Shown piece by piece: positions 40,585 through 48,684 of a DNA stretch of 48,684 nucleotides (positions are counted from its first letter, which is position 1; every line of letters begins with the position of its first letter). A model generated the notes under the pieces. It was not told the DNA's origin. It saw only the letters and a list, made by a program, of their open reading frames with translations, and searched no databases. The stretch covers positions 1-48,684 of the forward strand of contig URAJ01000015.1 of assembly GCA_900545715.1 (NCBI GenBank), given 5' to 3'. Origin of the DNA: an uncultured Opitutales bacterium. Its GTDB lineage: Bacteria > Verrucomicrobiota > Verrucomicrobiia > Opitutales > Intestinicryptomonadaceae. The translations under genes were made by a program, and so were the position numbers.

Positions 40585-43500
40585 CTATATTTCACTGTCG
40601 TTGAGCCATCTGAACGATACTACTTTGAAGCGTCTGCCAAGCGCCTTGTTGAGGTCGCTGAGTTCGCTTGTCATTTCGTTTAGATACTCTCTCTTAGACG
40701 TAATCGTTTCTTCTTCCTGGTGGCCCATTTCGAGTTCTCTTCCGGTTGTATCGGTCGGTTTCTGACCTTCATTAGATATGAGCGTGTCAGTATCGATATA
40801 TTCCGGAACTCTCTGTATTACCATTTCGCACCAAGCTTTGCTTTCGATATTCCCCGTTATAGAGTTCTTTATTTCACCGTAGGCCCTGATCTTGAAAGTG
40901 TCGGAGCGCACGGTTATGAAAGAGCCTATCTTTGAGAGAATGTCCTGCTGCATGAGGTATGCCGGAGCGCCTGTAGCCTGCGGGCCTATCGCGCCGCGCC
41001 AGTTTTCCCAAATATCCTTGGGGTTGGCGTAGTTTCTATAACCTTCAGACTTCTTGATGGCGTCCGTCATATTGTTGTCGTCGTCGATTGATATGCACAA
41101 CTCGTCGTGGAATGCTGAGTTTATAGTGGTGCTGTCGATTGCAGCTTGCAGTACGCCCTTTTGCATGTGCGTAATTTTGTGCGTACCGCCTTTGTCGTCG
41201 AATTCCTTATCGAGATTTGTCCTATCGGCGTCCTCTTCGGGCATGGGCAGGGGATCCGCAGTAGTGCTTTGCCCGCCCAGGGAATCCGTATATCTCTGTT
41301 CGGCTCCCACGTTCGATACGACGCGGTTGACGAAGTCGGACAGCGAATAGAACGGCCCTCTATCCTTTATGTGCTCAACAATCGCGCATGCGAGCTCTTC
41401 AATCTCGTCTTCCGATAGCGACCTGTACCCCTGCATGACGGTCGGGGAATCCATTTGGTCGCCTGCCTGGAAGGGATCGGCCCTATACGGAGCTTCCCAC
41501 CTGATAAACGGCACTTTGTCGGGCTCGGTAGTCGGGCTTCCGGAGTATCCTTGCACCTCTTCTCCGTAGTGGATTGATAGAATCGCCTTCCACGCGTCTA
41601 TATTTGTGGAGTTGACGTTGAAGGGCCCGTTTATCCACAACTTAGAGGCATTCTCATCGAAGTGGTCTTCCGTGTCTATAGAGTCAAGCTGGCTCAATTT
41701 CAAGTATTCGTCTTCGTCGGATGTCGTATATTGAATCCTCGGATTGAGCGGATAGGCGTTGCCGGGATCCAACCTTGAGGCGTCCTGCCTGTCGTCGATT
41801 CTGTACGGAAGCGTAGAGAAGAAGTATTCGTCCCACAGGACATTGTTTAGGTGCCAGGACATATCGTATATAGCATGGCGGTCTTCTTCAAAGTCGCTTT
41901 CGCGTTTGCCGTTCCAGTACTTTGTGCTTTGAGTCCAGTTTATCAGACCTTCGTCGTCGCGCTGATTTGCACCGTCAAGCCAAGATACATGGTAGGAGCG
42001 GTCAGGAACAATTCGGCTCGGGCAGAGCGAGTTTCCTATTGCAAAGGGCGCTACGAGCGAATCGGGATAGCCGAGGTGGTACGAATTGTACCAGTTGTTT
42101 GCGCTGGTATTGTCTTGCATGTCCCAGTCGGAGGGCCGGAAGTTTCCAACTCCGAACGAGAGGTTTGCGCTAGCGAGGTTCGCGGGGTTCGACACAACCT
42201 CAGTGCGCCTCAAAATGTGGTGTATCGGCGCGGTTTCGGCTCCGATGGAGTCGCGCAAACCAACGTAGGCGTACCCTTGGGTTGGCATATTTATATTGTA
42301 GCCAACATTGCTCATACCGTCTCCAACGCCTTCGTCGGAGGAGTATATTTGCGATGATGCCTGCATGTTGCTGGAAATTCTGCCTATTGTGTTGTAGACG
42401 AATTTCCCGTCGGTGGTGGCCGATGCCGCCAATTCGTATGGAACATCTCTGCCGCAGTATTCCTGCCCAAAGAATGTCGCGCGGATATCGCTGTTTACAA
42501 ACAGTCTTCTGTTGAAGAAAGGCTGCGAGCCGGGCATATTTTCGGCATAGGGCTGGGCGAATATCAAACCGTAGGGTATAAGGGTTGTTTCGTCGCCGCC
42601 CGCTGTAATTTGGTCGTGGAGCGTCTTCTGGTAATCGAAATCGGTGCTTTCTACGACTCTTCCATTGAGGTCGCCCTTTACAGACTCAGGCGCAGCGTCG
42701 CCGAGGAAGTCCTGACCGTTGTTTATCCTTTGCCCGTACCACCTCCAATAATTGGCCGAGTGGCGCCTCGGATTCAACGCGAGCCAGTTTATATAGTATC
42801 TGGCGCGGAAAACTTCCGAACTTATGTCGCCGTTTTCTCCACTCTGCATTGAAGTGATGTAGTCTCTTTCCGCGGCGACGTCGTTCAACTCCGCTATGCC
42901 GGTCCGGTCGGTATCGTAGAACTTTTCAAACGCTCTCAATGATGTCAGACGGCTGTTGTTGCGGATGTGTCCGGGCATGTGGAAATTCACCCTGGACGTG
43001 TCGCCCGTGCGTTGCCCCGTAGTTGCGCTATATACAAGTGTGGGATCGGGGAAGCTTTGGCGCGCGTTGCCCAGATATATTCTATACCCTCTTATCTGTG
43101 TCATTACAGGCGTATAGTCGGTGTACACGCCGGAGCCTGAATTGTTTGTGGAGGTCGGGATTTCATTGAATTTGAATCCGTCTCTCTTCCAGAGCCACAC
43201 GTTAAGCATCAATTCCTTGTGGTAGCCTCTCGTGCCCAGCTGGCGGTAGAAGTACCTCCTTAACCCCTCCTTTAGTTCGGGGAGTCGTTGACCTGCTTGT
43301 TCATAATTAGGCATGTATGCGAACATTCCGTAGCCGTTAGGCGTCATATTCGGACCGGCATTGAGGGGGCGGGCGATATTTCCGTTCCCGGCGTGCCAGC
43401 CGGTGACGTCCTGCATATCTATGTAATATTGGGATATGTTCGTCGGGGGCGTGTTGTTGTTGACGTCCCTCATATTCAAGTTATATGCGGGATTGCATAC

Positions 43501-46389
43501 CGAAAACTTGGAGCCGGGATTGAGGTCGAAGAGAACATTTGCGTAGCGGAGCGAGGAGTAGTCCCAAGTTGAACCGCTCGAATATTTCAGATAGTGCTCA
43601 GATTCCGGGTGCGGAATGTCCATATAGAAGCACCCTCCGAAAGTTCCGACTTCTTCGTACGGCAACATTAGCGCGCGATCCTCGTACGGAGTCTCGTCTT
43701 GGCCTCTATATTCAACTGCTCCGTTGGGGCCGATTTCGTTCTGCTTTACAAGGCTTGAAGTGCCTCTTCCGGTTTGGGGGTCCCCAACGTAAGCTACTAT
43801 GTCTTCCATCACAAATATGACCGCCTTGCCAGGTTCTATGCCCTTTTCGCAGTAGGCCATAAATCTTAGGTCGCCTACAAGTCCGTCTCCGGCATCTGTG
43901 TTAACATTGTTGGAATCGTAAGCTGCTATACCGCGCTGGCAGCGGAATAGATAGTTGTTTCTGTCGGTGTTTCCGCCGGAGTTCGGATTTACGAACCTTC
44001 CGTGGTAGGCCGACATATACAGATTGTTGAGGTACAGCGGAATTCTCGCAACGCGCGCCGACCATGTCCCGGTTTTATCCATTGTAGCCCTGGCTTGGGT
44101 AAGGTCCGGAACGATATTGCCGGTGCCTATTATTCCCTTCCAGTGGTATGTGGAGTTGGTATTGTCGTTTTTCCAAGTTCTGGTCTGCTGCGAAACCGCA
44201 TTGGGAGCTATGATTTCGCACGGAGCCACGGAGAGCTGACCTGACCTATTGTTGGTCGTGCCGTACCCCAAGGGCAATATTCTATTTGCATAGAAGAATG
44301 TCTTTGTGGACATTATATAGGGTAGGGGCGTATTTATATCGTCGTTGGCGTTAGTGTTGGAACGATAGGTGAGCGAATTGTTTACGGAACCGCTGTCCCA
44401 CATCCAACTGCTGACATCGTCGGGGTTTTGGTAGCCCTGGACGCCCTGGTTCCATATGCCGAGCCTCGATAGCTTTATATAAGTCCTGCGCATGTTGTTG
44501 TCATTGCCTATGACATTGTCGGCAAGCGACGGAATTAGCTCGGTTCTTATATCGCGCAGGCACTGGAAGTTTTCCCCGGAACGGTATCCTACGGCGAATC
44601 TGAACGAGCCTATCGGATTTTCTTCGCGGGCTTGTATCTGCAAGATGTAGTAGCTGTCTCCGGCAATTCTTGTGTCGTACGGGTTGTAGAGTATCAGCAT
44701 TGGGATAATGTGAAGCCTGACTCCGTAGCGCTGCTCGCCGTAATGAACGAAGGTCGGCACATAGAATATCTGGAAGCGCTTGACAACGGGCTTAAAGCCG
44801 AATCTGTCGTCTGTCTGCACTCTGTCTTTTAACTTGCCTTCCTCGGGGTCGTTTTCAGTTCTTAGGTTGTAGTAGGAACGCAACTGGCTCCACAGCGGGC
44901 CGCCCGGATCCTTAAACAGAAATTTGTCGGAAAAGAGCTCGTTTAGCATCGAGCCGATTGTTGAAGCGCCTTCGTAGTCACCGCCGGAGAGGTCGTCGTG
45001 GACAAACATCTGCGGGGGGAACATGTGCCCGATCCCGTGGTTTAACTTGCTCTTTTCTCCGCGGGGCTGAATTCGGGTCTGCGAGATGTTTTTACCCATC
45101 ATGTCGTTCCACAGGAGCGGGTACGCAGAGGTTTTATATTCGTACCCTGCTGTTCCGTAGGGGCGGGGGAAGTATTCGGGGGCGTTGTCGTTGATTTCGT
45201 CGCCCGGATCTTCCTCTTCATTAGCATAGTCGAGGCGGGTGAGACCAAGTGACAGGTCTTTTTTGAAGCCGCCTTCTCTTACGTTTACCAACAAACCTTT
45301 TGTGTTAAACGTGACTCCGTGGAAGAATAGTTTGGAAAGCTGGGTTGTGACGGGAACATTGCCGGATTTTAGTATATCTATTTGCTTTACGTCGGTAAGG
45401 TATCTCAATGTGGCGACTGAATTCGGGTCTGCGGATTCTTCGTCATTATTGATCTCAAAGGCCTTGATTCCGGCGCTTCCAGATACCGGCACGGTAAGCC
45501 CATTTATGCCGGAGTAGAACGGGAGGCTTTGTATCCTGTAATCAATGTCTTTGAAAATAGTAATGTAATTCTTGGGGGCTACTGCATTCAGCGAGGCTTT
45601 CTGGCCTTCGTCTGACACCCACCATGCGATTCGCGTTTCTTTGCCGTCTTCGCGGACTTCGTTCGTTACCGGATTAGGGTCGTTTCTCAGCGTCACAATC
45701 GGGACCAACACATGCCCGTTTTTGCTTGCAGGGTCGTCGTACCCTGAATACGAACCTTCGGCGACCGCCCTTACGTATTGCCCGGGATTTAGCTTTTGTG
45801 TGGGCTTGTATTGCAAGTGCGAGCCTGTGGTGTCGTTTTCGTCGCGGACCTTATTTCCGGATACGAGCCAAGTGACAGCTTCGTCAACAGTCCTTCTTAT
45901 GTATTCTTCGCGCTTTTCGTCCTGGCCGATTTTGTCGGGGTGCAGGCGAATATGGCTATACCATACTCCGACCCAGTTGCGGTTTTCGGAAATGGGGTCG
46001 TCCGAGGATATATTTTCGACCTCTTCGCGGTCTATTCCCATCGGATTTTTCCACCATTCGTACTTTTCGTCCTGTTCGAGCTGTTCGATACCGGGCGCGA
46101 GTTGCTTTTCAAACATCATCGCGTTGGCTGTTATGCGCTGGTCCGGACCGAGTGTTTCTTGGACTCTCGACATCGCCTGGTATGCTGCGAATTTTGCCGC
46201 TTGGCGCGCCTTGAAATCGTACAGAGACTGACGGCTCAGCCTTAGTTGCTGCTGTACCATTGTCGCGAGGGTGACAACCAACAGCACCATAAATCCCATC
46301 AGAGCAAGGGAAAGTACGAGCGCAAACGCCTTCCTATCGCGGGGGCGCTTTGAAAGCGCGGTTTTCGATGAGGTAATAGGGTAGTTCAT
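40585..46389 (-). CDS. Verru_Chthon cassette protein A
   Basis: 1934 residues. The N-terminus has a basic stretch, then FALVLSLALMGFMVLLVVTL and LSRQSLYDFKARQAAKFAAYQAMSRVQE, a pilin-like or pseudopilin-like start: short leader, long hydrophobic helix, charged helix. The remaining roughly 1850 residues form a large extracellular part rich in Asn, Asp, Gly, Tyr and Arg (such as IAWWVSDEGQKASLNAVA and EEIEELACAIVEHIKDRGPF, a segment seen near the end of many family members). I read it as the A protein of the Verru_Chthon cassette, named from Verrucomicrobia. In other genomes it lies near B, C and D proteins with similar pilin-like starts. None of those lies within this window on either side. 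Surface or pseudopilus function is inferred. Confidence 0.78.
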   Translation of the reverse strand: MNYPITSSKTALSKRPRDRKAFALVLSLALMGFMVLLVVTLATMVQQQLRLSRQSLYDFKARQAAKFAAYQAMSRVQETLGPDQRITANAMMFEKQLAPGIEQLEQDEKYEWWKNPMGIDREEVENISSDDPISENRNWVGVWYSHIRLHPDKIGQDEKREEYIRRTVDEAVTWLVSGNKVRDENDTTGSHLQYKPTQKLNPGQYVRAVAEGSYSGYDDPASKNGHVLVPIVTLRNDPNPVTNEVREDGKETRIAWWVSDEGQKASLNAVAPKNYITIFKDIDYRIQSLPFYSGINGLTVPVSGSAGIKAFEINNDEESADPNSVATLRYLTDVKQIDILKSGNVPVTTQLSKLFFHGVTFNTKGLLVNVREGGFKKDLSLGLTRLDYANEEEDPGDEINDNAPEYFPRPYGTAGYEYKTSAYPLLWNDMMGKNISQTRIQPRGEKSKLNHGIGHMFPPQMFVHDDLSGGDYEGASTIGSMLNELFSDKFLFKDPGGPLWSQLRSYYNLRTENDPEEGKLKDRVQTDDRFGFKPVVKRFQIFYVPTFVHYGEQRYGVRLHIIPMLILYNPYDTRIAGDSYYILQIQAREENPIGSFRFAVGYRSGENFQCLRDIRTELIPSLADNVIGNDNNMRRTYIKLSRLGIWNQGVQGYQNPDDVSSWMWDSGSVNNSLTYRSNTNANDDINTPLPYIMSTKTFFYANRILPLGYGTTNNRSGQLSVAPCEIIAPNAVSQQTRTWKNDNTNSTYHWKGIIGTGNIVPDLTQARATMDKTGTWSARVARIPLYLNNLYMSAYHGRFVNPNSGGNTDRNNYLFRCQRGIAAYDSNNVNTDAGDGLVGDLRFMAYCEKGIEPGKAVIFVMEDIVAYVGDPQTGRGTSSLVKQNEIGPNGAVEYRGQDETPYEDRALMLPYEEVGTFGGCFYMDIPHPESEHYLKYSSGSTWDYSSLRYANVLFDLNPGSKFSVCNPAYNLNMRDVNNNTPPTNISQYYIDMQDVTGWHAGNGNIARPLNAGPNMTPNGYGMFAYMPNYEQAGQRLPELKEGLRRYFYRQLGTRGYHKELMLNVWLWKRDGFKFNEIPTSTNNSGSGVYTDYTPVMTQIRGYRIYLGNARQSFPDPTLVYSATTGQRTGDTSRVNFHMPGHIRNNSRLTSLRAFEKFYDTDRTGIAELNDVAAERDYITSMQSGENGDISSEVFRARYYINWLALNPRRHSANYWRWYGQRINNGQDFLGDAAPESVKGDLNGRVVESTDFDYQKTLHDQITAGGDETTLIPYGLIFAQPYAENMPGSQPFFNRRLFVNSDIRATFFGQEYCGRDVPYELAASATTDGKFVYNTIGRISSNMQASSQIYSSDEGVGDGMSNVGYNINMPTQGYAYVGLRDSIGAETAPIHHILRRTEVVSNPANLASANLSFGVGNFRPSDWDMQDNTSANNWYNSYHLGYPDSLVAPFAIGNSLCPSRIVPDRSYHVSWLDGANQRDDEGLINWTQSTKYWNGKRESDFEEDRHAIYDMSWHLNNVLWDEYFFSTLPYRIDDRQDASRLDPGNAYPLNPRIQYTTSDEDEYLKLSQLDSIDTEDHFDENASKLWINGPFNVNSTNIDAWKAILSIHYGEEVQGYSGSPTTEPDKVPFIRWEAPYRADPFQAGDQMDSPTVMQGYRSLSEDEIEELACAIVEHIKDRGPFYSLSDFVNRVVSNVGAEQRYTDSLGGQSTTADPLPMPEEDADRTNLDKEFDDKGGTHKITHMQKGVLQAAIDSTTINSAFHDELCISIDDDNNMTDAIKKSEGYRNYANPKDIWENWRGAIGPQATGAPAYLMQQDILSKIGSFITVRSDTFKIRAYGEIKNSITGNIESKAWCEMVIQRVPEYIDTDTLISNEGQKPTDTTGRELEMGHQEEETITSKREYLNEMTSELSDLNKALGRRFKVVSFRWLNDSEI

Positions 46390-47084
46390 ATGGCTTAGTA
46401 GTTAAATTCGCGCCGCGTTTAACGCAAGCAAAATTTTTATGTCTTAGGGTTATATTGCTCCCGTAATTTGGGGAGATTTTTTTTAGTTTGTACGCCAAAA
46501 TTTAAGATTCCGGCGGTGAAAATTTCTTATTGCTTATAATTAAATAGTTAAGTTTTTTATAGCAGCGTATTACCCATAATTTAATTGGGAGGAATGGTTT
46601 TTTTTTGCACCTCCAATTCGGCAAGGCAGACGCCGCTTTGTCCAAATATTTAATCGGAAAATTTGCCTCCCTTTTAATATTAGAGTAAAAAGCGGAAATT
46701 TTTGCCTATTTTTTTTGGCGGAGATTCTATTTTTTTAATAAAATGTCTCCTCACGCTTCTACAAGTTTTGGGGGAGTTTTACTCTCTAACTGCAAGTAAA
46801 GTCGGCGCGAATGGCAAATTGCAATGGGCTTGGCTCGGGTTGGCTATCCAGCCGACGGTTAAGGCGGTACACGCGTTCAATCGCTGTTGGTTTTTGGTTG
46901 GTTCAATTCCTCGGAAAAAGAAATTTTTTCTCGTTCGGCAGATTTTTTACAAGTATTGGTAAGATTATTTCTAAAAGCAGTGCTTCCCGCCTTATGCAGG
47001 TGGCGACAAGCCAGTACCGATAAAAAATCTCCGCGGCGGATTTGGGCAGAAAAACCCTAAATCCCATTTGCCTTGCGCGAAGCT
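46390..47084. other. Gap with a hairpin but no identified gene
   Basis: AT-rich to about 46790. A slightly GC-richer segment (46800-46920) contains the hairpin TTGGCT/AGCCGA and a tRNA-like word run that does not close as a tRNA. No gene is recognised. Confidence 0.4.
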
Positions 47085-48050
47085 TTAAGACATCTCGAGC
47101 ATCCGCTCTATCGGCTTCCGAGCCCTCTCTATGACTTCCGCCGAAAGTTCTATTCGCGGCTCGAGCGTTTCGAGACACTTTAAGAGCTTTTCCGGCGTGT
47201 TGGAGAGCATGTCGCGGCAATGTTGGGCTGGCTTGCCGGAGACGGGCGCGGAGATGAAGGTCTTGTCGGGAATTTCGCGCCTGAGGCGGTGTATCATCTC
47301 GACGATTGTTGCTATTATGAATTTGTCGGAGGGATTTTCTCGGCAGAATTTTATCATTTTTTCCGTACTGCACACGCAGTCCGAGACGTCCCGCACAGCC
47401 TTCGGGCACTCCGGATGGCATACGAGCGGCGCCCCGCCAAAAGCTTTTTTGGCTTCGAGCAATTCGTCGGCGTTGTACTGGACATGCGCGCGGCAATACC
47501 CGTTCCAGAGAATCATATCGCGCCCGGTTTGCTCTATTATCCATGAGCCAAGGTTTTGGTCGGGGCAAAATATTATTTCCCTGTCTGCGGGAATTTGGCG
47601 CACTATATCGAGGGCGTTGCCGCTCGTGCAAATTATGTCGCTTAGCTCCTTCACGCCCGCTCCGCAATTTATGTAGGATATTACAAGGGCGCCCGGGTGC
47701 TTCTTTTTAAAGGCCGCCAGTTCGAGTGGCTCGCACAACTCTTCAAGCGAGCAGCCCGCGGCGCGGTCGGGGATTACAACTGTCTTGTCGGGGTTTAATA
47801 TTTTTGCGGTTTCCGCCATGAAGTCAACTCCCGCAAAGGCGATGACCTTGGCGCCGGCTTTTTTTGCCTGCCTTGAAAGGCCGAGCGAGTCCCCGACATA
47901 GTCGGCGACGTCCTGTATTTCCGGACATACGTAGTTGTGCGCGAGTATTACGGCGTCTCGCTCTTTTTTCAGCTCGAGAATGCGTTTTTGTGTGTCCGTG
48001 AGCGGAGGTTGCGGACAATCTTTTAGCGGGGAAAATACTGTTGCGTTCAT
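47085..48050 (-). CDS. nadA: Quinolinate synthase
   Basis: 321 residues. It carries the three iron-sulfur ligands in their usual settings: Cys100 (AAGCSLEEL), Cys215 (VCHPECPKAV) and Cys278 (HCRDMLSNTPEKLLKCL, matching C-x-x-M-x-x-N-T). The flanks ILAHNYVCPEIQDVADYVGDS and VDFMAETAKIL are the family's substrate-binding segments. NadA condenses iminoaspartate with dihydroxyacetone phosphate to quinolinate for NAD synthesis. Some usually conserved spots differ, such as SDIICTSGNA and the ATIVEMIHRL segment, which in many members has TEVG. No nadB or nadC lies within the window. A TTGACA-N17-AAATAT unit lies 22 bases before the start. Confidence 0.93.
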   Translation of the reverse strand: MNATVFSPLKDCPQPPLTDTQKRILELKKERDAVILAHNYVCPEIQDVADYVGDSLGLSRQAKKAGAKVIAFAGVDFMAETAKILNPDKTVVIPDRAAGCSLEELCEPLELAAFKKKHPGALVISYINCGAGVKELSDIICTSGNALDIVRQIPADREIIFCPDQNLGSWIIEQTGRDMILWNGYCRAHVQYNADELLEAKKAFGGAPLVCHPECPKAVRDVSDCVCSTEKMIKFCRENPSDKFIIATIVEMIHRLRREIPDKTFISAPVSGKPAQHCRDMLSNTPEKLLKCLETLEPRIELSAEVIERARKPIERMLEMS

Positions 48051-48072
48051 TTCTATACTGTAAATTTAAAAG

Positions 48073-48101
48073 ATATTTTCTGCAATCGCGGCTTTTGTCA
48101 A
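48073..48101 (-). promoter_or_regulatory. Promoter of nadA
   Basis: TTGACA (48101-48096), 17 bases, AAATAT (48078-48073), then 22 bases to the ATG. Confidence 0.5.
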
Positions 48102-48180
48102 GATATATGGGATAATCATATTTTATCAAATCGCCAAAAAGAGTTGAAAAAAAAATAAATGGGGCTAATGCGTAATTTGT

Positions 48181-48684
48181 ATGAATAAAAAATTTGTTTC
48201 GATTCTGGGAATACTCGCCGTGAGCGCGGTGTCTCTTGTGGCCGAGACCCTTTCCGACGGCGACTTGAAAATGCGTCTAAAAGCTTCCCGCGACGGCTCC
48301 CAATACAAGCAGGGCGAGCCGGCTGAATTTTTGCTTGAAGTCTCAAGATCGGACAAGCCGCAAGCAGGAATCCGCTTTTGGAGCAGCGTTAGCAAGGACG
48401 GGATAAACCCGACCTTAAACGACTGCGGCATTACAGACAAAAACGGCAAGGCTGTAATCAAGGCGGGCACACTCAAAGAGCCGGGGGTTCTCAGATGCTC
48501 CGTAGGTGTCTATAATCCCGACACTAAGAAAGAGACGCAGCTCATGGCGGGCGCCGCGTTCGAGCTGATCGCGCTCAAAAAGCCGACGCTGTTCGTGCCG
48601 CTCGAAAATAAAAGGACGCGGGGCGATCAGGCGGAAAACGCCGCGTATTTTCAAAAAAGGCACCTCTGCCGCGTACTTCGGCAG
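48181..48684 (+). CDS. Exported protein, N-terminal part only
   Basis: 168 residues before the window ends. The signal peptide (MNKKFVSILGILAVSAVSLVAE) is followed by a beta-sandwich-like domain: GDLKMRLKASRDGSQYKQGE, FLLEVSRSDKPQAGIRFWSS, TDKNGKAVIKAGTLKEPGVL. This pattern is common before esterase domains in verrucomicrobial acetylxylan-esterase-like proteins, but that domain would lie beyond the edge, so the call is open. The last 40 or so residues look unlike a folded domain (KKPTLFVPLENKRTRGD, YFQKRHLCRVLRQ), which may mean a frame error near the edge. A TTGAAA sits exactly 37 bases before the ATG, but no good -10 follows. Confidence 0.5.
   Translation, partial: MNKKFVSILGILAVSAVSLVAETLSDGDLKMRLKASRDGSQYKQGEPAEFLLEVSRSDKPQAGIRFWSSVSKDGINPTLNDCGITDKNGKAVIKAGTLKEPGVLRCSVGVYNPDTKKETQLMAGAAFELIALKKPTLFVPLENKRTRGDQAENAAYFQKRHLCRVLRQ

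Noticed and set aside
46838..46920. tRNA-like stretch with a D-arm-like GCC...GGC and GGTTCAATTCC
   Set aside because: The T stem has only two pairs, the anticodon stem does not form and there is no matching acceptor stem, so it is not a tRNA. A decayed tRNA is possible but not supported.

Overview
The window looks like a chromosome segment of a Verrucomicrobiota bacterium. The basis is a 1934-residue protein with the features of Verru_Chthon cassette protein A, a secreted protein with a C-terminal PEP-CTERM sorting signal, a Tat-exported Gfo/Idh/MocA oxidoreductase, and many exported carbohydrate-active enzymes. Coding regions are moderately GC-rich. The gaps are AT-rich and many genes lack a Shine-Dalgarno sequence. 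No phage, insertion sequence, CRISPR array or defence locus is visible. The closest order cannot be fixed from the sequence alone.

Layout. 1-4568: an ABC-2 type exporter pair (permease cut by the window edge), acylphosphatase, an exported FKBP-type prolyl isomerase, tRNA-Pro(UGG), a PepSY-like exported protein and ribosomal protein L28. 4846-12300: a long LVIVD-repeat protein, a structured-RNA candidate, a beta-barrel protein, glucose-6-phosphate isomerase, a coiled-coil envelope protein and a tandem pair of tiny lipoproteins too short for most gene finders. 12306-16891: DNA polymerase III delta, a GH78-type alpha-L-rhamnosidase and an unrecognised cytoplasmic protein. 17817-20645: a three-gene proton-translocating transhydrogenase operon. 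20767-35491: the carbohydrate region, with GH13, a Gfo/Idh/MocA oxidoreductase plus HEAT-repeat operon behind a LacI-type operator, a lipoprotein fusing a GH99/WbsX-like domain to an esterase-like domain, GH10, a lipoprotein sugar isomerase/epimerase-like protein, the PEP-CTERM protein and a GH50-like enzyme. 35800-38909: folD, a small lipoprotein and an AspT/YidE-type transporter. 39639-46389: Verru_Chthon A with a secreted companion. 47085-48684: nadA and the start of an exported protein.

How it fits together. Most polysaccharide genes encode exported or lipid-anchored enzymes (rhamnosidase, amylase-like, xylanase-like, agarase-like, GH99-like/esterase) plus oxidoreductase and epimerase-type proteins. 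This suggests attack on complex plant, algal or host glycans in the envelope or outside the cell. No SusC/SusD pair, sugar ABC transporter or dedicated sugar-uptake gene is present, so uptake must be encoded elsewhere. Pgi and transhydrogenase would support central carbon flow and NADPH supply.

The strongest unexpected signal is a shared start architecture. At least six genes (acyP, the LVIVD gene, the beta-barrel gene, GH13, GH99-esterase and PEP-CTERM) have a TTG-type -35 element, exactly 17 bases, a -10-like hexamer, and then only 7 or 8 bases before the ATG. This predicts leaderless mRNAs. The second is the duplicated pair of roughly 58-residue lipoproteins, whose differences in the mature region are almost all synonymous.
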